Positions 1 to 4,362 of a stretch of 5,249 nt of DNA are shown in pieces. The DNA is taken from NCBI GenBank assembly GCA_964603905.1, contig CAZRWH010000058.1, positions 1-5,249 on the forward strand, read 5' to 3'. The DNA comes from CAZRWH01 sp964603905. GTDB taxonomy: Bacteria > Patescibacteriota > Gracilibacteria > UBA1369 > UBA12470. Below the pieces are notes generated by a model that worked only from the letters and a program-made list of their open reading frames with translations, made no database searches and was not told the DNA's origin. The first letter of the stretch is position 1. Each line of letters starts with the position of its first letter. A program made the translations under genes and the position numbers.

Positions 1-7
1 CTGATGG

Positions 8-36
8 TGTTTTTGCTGTGCAAAAACATTTATTTT
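8..36 (+). terminator. Possible intrinsic terminator hairpin at the left edge
   Basis: TGTTTTTGC (8-16) and GCAAAAACA (20-28) form a perfect 9-bp stem around a 3-base TGT loop, followed on the plus strand by the T-rich run TTTATTTT. This would suit the end of a plus-strand gene lying left of the window. The stem is AT-rich, so it is weak for a terminator. On the minus strand no T-run follows, so it is less likely to serve the DHH gene. Confidence 0.35.
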
Positions 37-61
37 GTAGTATGAAAAATTCGTTTCGCCA

Positions 62-89
62 GCCACAGGAAGCATAGCGATCCAGTGGC
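62..89. repeat. Imperfect inverted repeat (possible RNA hairpin)
   Basis: GCCAC at 62-66 pairs with GTGGC at 85-89. After a central A/A mismatch, GGA at 68-70 pairs with TCC at 81-83, leaving a 10-base loop. No T-run follows directly, and I see no tRNA or known ncRNA fold. It lies in the gene-free left flank and its role is unknown. Confidence 0.3.
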
Positions 90-132
90 AATAATAATCC
101 GCTCGAAGAGCACCTAATTCAAATAAGCGAAA

Positions 133-150
133 CCTGCCGGCAGGCAGGCA
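133..150. repeat. GC-rich palindrome with CAGG tandem extension
   Basis: CCTGCCGGCAGG at 133-144 is a perfect 12-base palindrome, followed by further CAGG/CA units to 150. It stands out from the AT-richer flanks. From memory, near-identical GC-rich palindromes recur between genes in Patescibacteria genomes; I cannot verify this here. Read on the minus strand, CCTGC and GCAGG (144-148 and 133-137) form a hairpin followed by TTT, about 35 bases past the DHH stop codon, so a weak terminator role for that gene is possible. Confidence 0.5.
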
Positions 151-155
151 CCATG

Positions 156-182
156 ACTACAACTACCACTACTACAACAACT
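156..182. repeat. ACN trinucleotide run (nine imperfect units)
   Basis: Nine consecutive ACN triplets follow an ATG at 153-155 on the plus strand, giving a 15-codon frame (M, nine T, then IPPLR) that stops at 198-200. On the minus strand the same run gives four more in-frame TAG codons after the DHH stop TAG. It is best read as low-complexity sequence at the 3' end of the DHH gene. No plus-strand gene lies close downstream, so a threonine-type leader peptide is unlikely. Confidence 0.45.
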
Positions 183-1812
183 ATTCCTCCGTTGCGTTAA
201 GCATATCCTCAACCGTCAATTCGCTCGGATCTTTTTCAGGTTCTTGGAAAAACTTCTTTGTCATATCTTTGATCCTTTCTTCACGTTTCTCCTCCTCCTT
301 CTCTTGATTCTTCCTGTTGCGGAAATCTTTTAGAAGCAGGTCTTCTCCACCTGGTTGAGCTGCTGGCACAACTTCAGGTTTTTGGAGTGTGACATGTGCT
401 AGAGGGTCCTCACGAAGATCTGAAACTGTTACTTGTTTTTTGTCTTCTACGATTTCGATATCGACTTGTGGTTCTACAGGCTTCTCTGCTTCGACCGGTT
501 TAGATTCTTGTGGTTCGTATTTTATATATTCTGCCTGTGGCTCATCTGTTTTTTCAACAATTTCTACCCTTCCATCATCCTCACTGTCCTCTGCTGATTG
601 CTGATTGCTGACTGCTGACTCAATCTTCGCCGGCTCCATGTGTGGTTGCACTCCTGATTCAAGGTTTCCTTCTTGGAACTCTTTGATTTTTTGTATTACC
701 AAAGCTTCCGCTTGTCCAAACTCCATATCTTTCACTCTAAATCCTGCAGCTTTTGGATGTCCTCCGCCACCGAACATTTGAGCGATATCGTTTGCGTTTG
801 CTCCTTTGTTTGGAGTCCTAACGCTGACCGATACAAGTCCTGGCTTCTTTTCTTTTAGTAGTAATACAACTTTTGCACCAGGTGCGTTCGAAAGCAGTTC
901 ATCAATAATTCCAGCTGATTCATCTGCTGTTCCACCAGTTTCTTGAAGGTCTTCTTGTGTGATTGATGACCATACAAGTCCGTGTTGTTCGTCGTATTTA
1001 ATCTTCGAAAGAACTTTACCCCAAAGCCTTAGCATTGAAAGGCTCTTAGTCCTGTAAATGTATTTGATAATCTCCTGCTGACGAGCTCCGTAATCTAGCA
1101 AATGAGCTGCAACTGCGAATGCTCTTGGAGTTGTGTTTGAATGTTGAAAGCTTCCAGTATCTGTGATTATTCCAGCCAATAGCAACGTTGCTACTTCTGG
1201 GTTGATCAATTTTTCTCCACTCTCTTGCTCCATCCTTTCTAGCAAAGGAACTAGGATCTCCGTTGTTGAAGATGCTGTGATGTCTACCATGTTGATCTTT
1301 CCAAATTCGCTGTTCGATGCGTGGTGATCGATGTTAATAACAGGAATTGAGTAGAACATTTCTGGGTTGTCTGAATAGATGTGCCCAAGTTGTTGAAGGT
1401 CACCTGTATCGACCGTTATGATCAAGTCGTACTTCGCATCTCCGTATTGAATTGAGACATCTTTCTCTGAGAAATGTCCTTTTTTCGGCGTAATTATGAT
1501 GTTTACCTTATCTTGCTCCACCTCGTACTTCATTGTGTCTACCTCTGCTTCTTTACAGTCTAGAGTCACAACAAAGTCTTTTGCACCTCCGAACTCCTTT
1601 GAGATTGCGTTGATGTTTGGAAGGAACTTGAGCGCCTCTGGAATCGGATCTGCACAAACTACAGTCACCTCTTTTCCTAGTTTCTTAAGTACCAAATACA
1701 AAGATAGAGCAGACCCTAGCGAGTCTCCATCAGGTGGACTTGATGGCAACAAGAGAATTCTTTCGCTCTTGTTGATCAAGTTGATGATTTGTCCGTCTGT
1801 AGTTAGTGGCAC
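181..1812 (-). CDS. DHH/DHHA1 family phosphoesterase (NrnA-like) with long acidic C-terminal tail
   Basis: This is a 543-residue predicted cytoplasmic, metal-dependent phosphoesterase. Visible motifs are PDGDSLGS (27-34, motif I), VDTGD (134-138, motif II), IDHH (161-164, motif III), ITDTGSF (216-222, motif IV) and the DHHA1 substrate loop GGGGHPKAAGF (348-358). This order matches the NrnA/oligoribonuclease branch, which degrades nanoRNA, pAp or cyclic-dinucleotide products; the exact substrate is not inferable. About 50 residues (roughly 78-128) are inserted between motifs I and II. The His usual four residues before motif I Asp is Ser24. From about residue 385 the protein becomes an E/K/P-rich, probably disordered tail with a charged helical stretch near 495-525. 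NrnA proteins usually end near 320-350 residues. The start is GTG: it is the first start codon after an in-frame TAA, sits about 17 bases downstream of the predicted transcription start, and has no Shine-Dalgarno. The stop is TAG. Confidence 0.9.
   Translation of the reverse strand: MPLTTDGQIINLINKSERILLLPSSPPDGDSLGSALSLYLVLKKLGKEVTVVCADPIPEALKFLPNINAISKEFGGAKDFVVTLDCKEAEVDTMKYEVEQDKVNIIITPKKGHFSEKDVSIQYGDAKYDLIITVDTGDLQQLGHIYSDNPEMFYSIPVINIDHHASNSEFGKINMVDITASSTTEILVPLLERMEQESGEKLINPEVATLLLAGIITDTGSFQHSNTTPRAFAVAAHLLDYGARQQEIIKYIYRTKSLSMLRLWGKVLSKIKYDEQHGLVWSSITQEDLQETGGTADESAGIIDELLSNAPGAKVVLLLKEKKPGLVSVSVRTPNKGANANDIAQMFGGGGHPKAAGFRVKDMEFGQAEALVIQKIKEFQEGNLESGVQPHMEPAKIESAVSNQQSAEDSEDDGRVEIVEKTDEPQAEYIKYEPQESKPVEAEKPVEPQVDIEIVEDKKQVTVSDLREDPLAHVTLQKPEVVPAAQPGGEDLLLKDFRNRKNQEKEEEKREERIKDMTKKFFQEPEKDPSELTVEDMLNATEE
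592..619. repeat. Heptamer array, family C (TGCTGAY x4), inside the DHH gene
   Basis: Four uninterrupted 7-base units occur, two TGCTGAT and then two TGCTGAC on the plus strand. They encode roughly residues 399-408 of the DHH protein (around AVSNQQSA), at the junction between the enzymatic domains and the acidic tail. Because the unit is not a multiple of three, each copy is read in a different frame. Both alternative downstream frames hit a stop within about a dozen codons. Confidence 0.85.
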
Positions 1813-1835
1813 GTATCTTTGGGTTTAATCTTTTA

Positions 1836-1864
1836 ATTATACAATGTTTTGCCCTTTGGGTCAA
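1836..1864 (-). promoter_or_regulatory. Sigma70-type promoter of the DHH phosphoesterase gene
   Basis: On the minus strand TTGACC (1864-1859) and a perfect TATAAT (1841-1836) are separated by exactly 17 bases. Transcription would begin near 1829, giving a leader of about 17 bases before the GTG at 1812. This short leader has no Shine-Dalgarno sequence. Confidence 0.75.
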
Positions 1865-1928
1865 ACAGGCGTAATCGCTTTTTAGCCATGAAGTTTAGCA
1901 TAAAAGAAATATATTGCAATAGAAAACA

Positions 1929-1958
1929 TTGACATAAGTATGCGTTTGCTTATATGTT
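1929..1958 (+). promoter_or_regulatory. Sigma70-type promoter of the plus-strand hypothetical gene
   Basis: A perfect TTGACA (1929-1934) is followed by weaker -10 candidates: TATATG at 1951-1956 (16-base spacing) or TATGTT at 1953-1958 (18-base spacing). Either would start transcription near 1963-1965. Both overlap the ATG at 1954, which would then not be in the mRNA, so this promoter decides the start of the next gene. Confidence 0.55.
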
Positions 1959-1962
1959 GAGG

Positions 1963-1976
1963 TCTAAAATTTTAGA
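1963..1976. promoter_or_regulatory. 14-bp perfect palindrome in the leader, candidate operator
   Basis: The sequence TCTAAAATTTTAGA is a perfect 14-base palindrome. It lies at the predicted transcription start of the plus-strand gene, 4 bases before its preferred ATG (1981). It could bind a dimeric regulator, or form a weak 5-bp hairpin with an AATT loop. AT-rich palindromes of this length also occur by chance. Confidence 0.3.
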
Positions 1977-1980
1977 ACAT

Positions 1981-2544
1981 ATGGTCGACAAACCTTACAA
2001 CAGATTAGAATTAAAAACCCAGCCAAAGAATAACGTCGTTGGTGCTCGCGGTGTTGGTTATAGGCATGTTGGTATCGTTCCAACATCTAATGAACGAACA
2101 CAAGAATCGTATACATCCGATGATGTTTTGAGAAGGGCTGAGCTAATCAAGGAACGACTACAAGCGGCTATTACTGAATGGTGCGACATCGTCATTGACG
2201 ATAACGATAACGTTACTGTGAATGATCAATATCTACACCCTGACTTGATCAAAGGAGACCGCTACCACAAAGGCTCTATCAGGTTCCGTGCTGCAGATTA
2301 TGACGAAAGAGGTAGAGTCTGCGGAGAGTTTGCTATGGCTGTAAGATCTATGGTTATTGGATGGCTTGAACAAGACATGTGTCTGTCAGAAGATGTTGCT
2401 ACAAAGATTTTTGACGAGACTGATAAAGCTGTCCGAATCATTGCAAGAAGAGCTCTAAAAAAACTATCTGAAGTTCAAGAGCCTGTGCTTCCACCGGACT
2501 GGGAAGACACAGATCCTGTAGGCATTCAACCGGTCAGATCTTAA
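1981..2544 (+). CDS. Hypothetical protein, unrecognised family
   Basis: I do not recognise this protein. From the preferred ATG it has 187 residues (starting MVDKPYNRLELK). An earlier in-frame ATG at 1954 would add nine residues, but it overlaps the predicted -10 box. The protein is soluble-looking, with no signal peptide or membrane segment and only three scattered Cys, so no zinc site is evident. In 196-residue numbering it shows a basic/Gly N-terminus (RGVGYRH), a charged helix (55-76), a short beta stretch (CDIVIDDNDNVTV, 77-89), further helices near 122-140 and 145-173, and a Pro/acidic end (PPDWEDTDP). It is the only plus-strand gene here, with its own promoter divergent from the DHH gene. 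Its sustained frame, plausible composition and promoter make it likely real. It ends in TAA, 11 bases inside the convergent recJ gene. Confidence 0.75.
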   Translation: MVDKPYNRLELKTQPKNNVVGARGVGYRHVGIVPTSNERTQESYTSDDVLRRAELIKERLQAAITEWCDIVIDDNDNVTVNDQYLHPDLIKGDRYHKGSIRFRAADYDERGRVCGEFAMAVRSMVIGWLEQDMCLSEDVATKIFDETDKAVRIIARRALKKLSEVQEPVLPPDWEDTDPVGIQPVRS

Positions 2545-2548
2545 GATC
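2534..2548. other. Convergent 3' overlap with a 12-bp palindrome
   Basis: The last 11 bases (2534-2544) are shared by the plus-strand hypothetical gene (stop TAA, 2542-2544) and recJ on the minus strand (stop TGA, 2536-2534). GATCTTAAGATC at 2537-2548 is a perfect palindrome across the junction. It has no loop and no T-run, so it is not a convincing terminator. Each transcript probably runs into the antisense of the other gene. Confidence 0.6.
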
Positions 2549-3835
2549 ATTGATCACAAAACTATAACCTTCTTTTGAGTAATCGTCTTTTTGTATTTGT
2601 CCTACCACAGAGATGTCGCTCAAGTTCATTGCGTCTAGCTCGCGTGGTGCTCGGAACATTATTCCAGAGAAGTTTTTTCGGCCGAATGATCCTCTCAGCT
2701 TGAGGTGGTCTCCTTCTGCTCCAACCCTTTTGATTCCTTGTATTTTGACACCTTCCAAAACAAATTGAGGAGCTGGATTGGCTTCTCCGAACGGCTTAAG
2801 AATTGAAACTTGGTCTAATAGGTCGATCCCCATTTCGTTTGGACTCAAACTACAGTCTATTTCCAGCGATGGCATTGGGATTTCCATCGGGCTTATGAAC
2901 TGCTTGATGTTTTTTTCAAAATCGCCGTACATCTCCTTCTTCAAACTAAGACCTGCGGCCTTACGATGACCTCCGTATTCACTCAATAACTCATCCATAG
3001 CCTTAAGCGCCCCTGTGATATCAAAGAATTCTGGAGACCTTGCCGAACCTGTTAACACTCCTTCTTTCTCCGCCATTACGATCGATGGCCGGCCTGTTCT
3101 TTCTGTGATTCTTCCTGCGATAAGTCCCAAAACTCCTTTTGGCCATTTGCCGGTCAGAAGTATTATTTTTTCGTTCTCATCATACTCAAGATTTTCGATT
3201 ATATCCCTCACCATTTCCTGCCTTCTAAGATTGATCTCGTTTAATCGCTCAACAATTTTTGAAACATCATCAGAATCCGAAATCAAAGCCTGAAGCGACA
3301 TGTATGGATCCTCGAGCCGACCTGCTGCATTTATCCTTGGCCCAATCCGAAATCCTATCGCTGTACTGTCCAATTCACTGAGCTGTTCGTTCTTGATATT
3401 CGCACTTTTCTTCAAAAAATGAAGCCCTTTCCACTCTGTTGATGCCATCTTTGCAAGTCCTCTCTTGGCGATTGTTCTGTTTTCGCCAATCAAAGGCATT
3501 ACGTCTGCAATCGTACCTATTGCAGCCAAGTCGACATACCTTTCTGCGGCATCTCCCAAAAGCGCCTGGGCAAGTTTNNNNNNNNNNNNNNNNNNNNNNN
3601 NNNNNNNNNNNNNNNNNNNNNNNNNNNNNNNNNNNNNNNNNNNNNNNNNNNNNNNNNNNNNNNNNNNNNNNNNNNNNCCAAAAACTATTACTCTTTCTTT
3701 TTCAGCAATTGCTTTTTCGATTCTCTCTGTTGCTTTTTTCATGTCTGGAAAAAGCCATGGATCGTGCTCTTCATCTTTTGCCAAATCCGACTGTGTTATG
3801 TCCCTGTTTTGCAAAAGCTTCTCAAACACTGACAT
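2534..3835 (-). CDS. recJ: Single-stranded-DNA-specific exonuclease RecJ (interrupted by an assembly gap)
   Basis: RecJ degrades single-stranded DNA 5' to 3' in recombination and mismatch or base-excision repair. Recognisable parts, counting the gap as written, are the N-terminal HDPWLFPDM...RIEKAI (24-43), DLAAIGTIADVMPL (102-115, catalytic motif IV with Asp111), GPRINAAGRL (165-174), DHHA1 region GVLGLIAGRI (234-243), SARSP (264-268), GGHRKAAGLSL (288-298), and a C-terminal OB-fold region with LKPFGEANPAPQF (346-358). The DHH motifs I-III fall in the 100-N gap after residue 52, so the catalytic core is unseen rather than shown to be lost. The drawn length is 433 residues; restoring the gap would give about 520, closer to the usual 550-580. 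The start is uncertain: the frame stays open upstream of ATG 3835 to the mazG stop and encodes RecJ-like residues (KKQLWKIKN), but contains no ATG, GTG or TTG. The stop is TGA. Confidence 0.92.
   Translation of the reverse strand: MSVFEKLLQNRDITQSDLAKDEEHDPWLFPDMKKATERIEKAIAEKERVIVFXXXXXXXXXXXXXXXXXXXXXXXXXXXXXXXXXXKLAQALLGDAAERYVDLAAIGTIADVMPLIGENRTIAKRGLAKMASTEWKGLHFLKKSANIKNEQLSELDSTAIGFRIGPRINAAGRLEDPYMSLQALISDSDDVSKIVERLNEINLRRQEMVRDIIENLEYDENEKIILLTGKWPKGVLGLIAGRITERTGRPSIVMAEKEGVLTGSARSPEFFDITGALKAMDELLSEYGGHRKAAGLSLKKEMYGDFEKNIKQFISPMEIPMPSLEIDCSLSPNEMGIDLLDQVSILKPFGEANPAPQFVLEGVKIQGIKRVGAEGDHLKLRGSFGRKNFSGIMFRAPRELDAMNLSDISVVGQIQKDDYSKEGYSFVINDLKI
3578..3677. other. Assembly gap of exactly 100 Ns inside recJ
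   Basis: A run of exactly 100 Ns is the usual placeholder for a scaffold gap of unknown length. The flanking recJ frames are compatible only if the true gap length leaves a remainder of 1 on division by 3, which 100 satisfies. Compared with E. coli RecJ as I recall it, about 119 residues lie between the flanking motifs, so the real gap is nearer 350-360 bases. Confidence 0.95.
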
Positions 3836-3875
3836 GTTTTTGTCATCGTTTTTGATTTTCCAGAGTTGTTTTTTT

Positions 3876-3910
3876 AGTGAGAAGTTAGTAATGAGTAGTG
3901 AGTAGTAAGT
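3876..3910. repeat. Heptamer array, family A copy 2 (AGTGAGT-like x5), mazG-recJ spacer
   Basis: Five uninterrupted 7-base units fit consensus AGTGAGT (variants include AGTTAGT, AATGAGT and AGTAAGT). The array begins six bases beyond the mazG stop and ends 40 bases before the recJ ATG. Its bases 3876-3905 match 4295-4324 at 28 of 30 positions, so the two are copies of one element, not independent simple repeats. Confidence 0.85.
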
Positions 3911-3916
3911 GATAAT

Positions 3917-4291
3917 TTATTTTTTCTCTTTTTTCTTGTTGGCCTTCCATTGTGCGAGAGCTTCCTCAGCGGTTTCCGCCTTGTCCTCGCCGAAGACCCA
4001 GGTGTGTCGGTCGATTAACTTCTGAGCGATGTCGTCCATAACCTCTTTCATCGAGAACATCTCTTTTTCAGACGCAATTTGTGCAACCATAACTATTTGA
4101 AAAAGAAGGTCTCCAAGTTCTTCTTGCAAGTTTTTGTAATCTCCTTTTTTGACAGCTTCAAGGACTTCTCCGGACTCTTCTTCTAATCCCTCCATTAGGG
4201 ACTCTATTGTTTGCGCCCTATCCCAAGGACAACCTTCGTCGGAACGAAGTTTGGCTGCTATGTCGATTAGCTTCTGGAATGAGTCTTTCAT
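3917..4291 (-). CDS. mazG: MazG family nucleoside triphosphate pyrophosphohydrolase
   Basis: MazG hydrolyses (d)NTPs to the monophosphate and pyrophosphate, cleaning non-canonical nucleotides from the pool and, in E. coli, influencing ppGpp. This is a 124-residue single-domain form; E. coli MazG has two such domains in about 263 residues. Motifs in order are GCPWDRAQT (20-28), the metal-binding helix EEESGE (37-42), EELGDLLFQ (57-65, with Glu58 and Asp61), KLIDRHTWVFG (91-101) and a closing W with a Lys-rich tail (115-124). All acidic ligands are present, so it should be active. The start ATG is preceded by family A heptamers three bases away, not by a Shine-Dalgarno. It lies 53 bases after the miaA stop, with recJ 81 bases downstream. 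No promoter is evident in either spacer, so co-transcription with miaA and recJ is likely. Confidence 0.95.
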   Translation of the reverse strand: MKDSFQKLIDIAAKLRSDEGCPWDRAQTIESLMEGLEEESGEVLEAVKKGDYKNLQEELGDLLFQIVMVAQIASEKEMFSMKEVMDDIAQKLIDRHTWVFGEDKAETAEEALAQWKANKKKEKK

Positions 4292-4294
4292 TAT

Positions 4295-4322
4295 AGTGAG
4301 AAGTGAGTAATGAGAAGTGAGT
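4295..4322. repeat. Heptamer array, family A copy 1 (AGTGAGT-like x4), miaA-mazG spacer
   Basis: Four uninterrupted 7-base units fit consensus AGTGAGT (variants AGTGAGA and AATGAGA). The array ends three bases upstream of the mazG ATG, so it occupies the place where a Shine-Dalgarno would be. In the coding direction it is pyrimidine-rich (ACTCACT) and offers no ribosome-binding sequence. It is the near-identical partner of the array at 3876-3910. Confidence 0.85.
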
Positions 4323-4327
4323 AGCCT

Positions 4328-4362
4328 CTGTTATCTATAATCTGTCATCTGTTATCTGTCTT
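4328..4362. repeat. Heptamer array, family B (CTGTTAT-like x5), across the miaA stop
   Basis: Five 7-base units fit consensus CTGTTAT (variants CTATAAT, CTGTCAT and CTGTCTT). On the minus strand the units read ATAACAG. The array starts five bases after family A copy 1, so nearly the whole miaA-mazG spacer is heptameric. It also encodes the last five miaA residues (KTDNR), and the stop TGA (4347-4345) lies inside one unit. Confidence 0.8.

Noticed and set aside
60..115. tRNA or small RNA in the left flank
   Set aside because: There is an imperfect hairpin, but no cloverleaf, no T-loop GTTCRA motif and no acceptor stem.
389..604. Ser/Thr/Cys-rich plus-strand frame opposite the DHH tail
   Set aside because: It is the mirror of the low-complexity acidic tail and shows no features of a real protein.
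1496..1828. Plus-strand open frame opposite the start of the DHH gene
   Set aside because: It is wholly antisense to conserved DHH motif I coding sequence and its own promoter region, with no promoter or family resemblance.
1910..1915. TATATT as a -10 box for the plus-strand gene
   Set aside because: No -35-like sequence lies 16-18 bases upstream, whereas TTGACA at 1929 is perfect.
2537..2548. Bidirectional terminator between the convergent genes
   Set aside because: GATCTTAAGATC is a loopless AT-rich palindrome without a T-run and lies within recJ coding sequence, so chance is adequate.
3439..3905. Plus-strand open frames crossing the N gap opposite recJ
   Set aside because: They stay open only because Ns contain no stops. 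They lie antisense to clear RecJ sequence and have Ser/Phe-rich compositions typical of antisense frames.
3876..4362. CRISPR-like repeat array
   Set aside because: The units are 7 bases with no spacers between them, and no cas genes are present.
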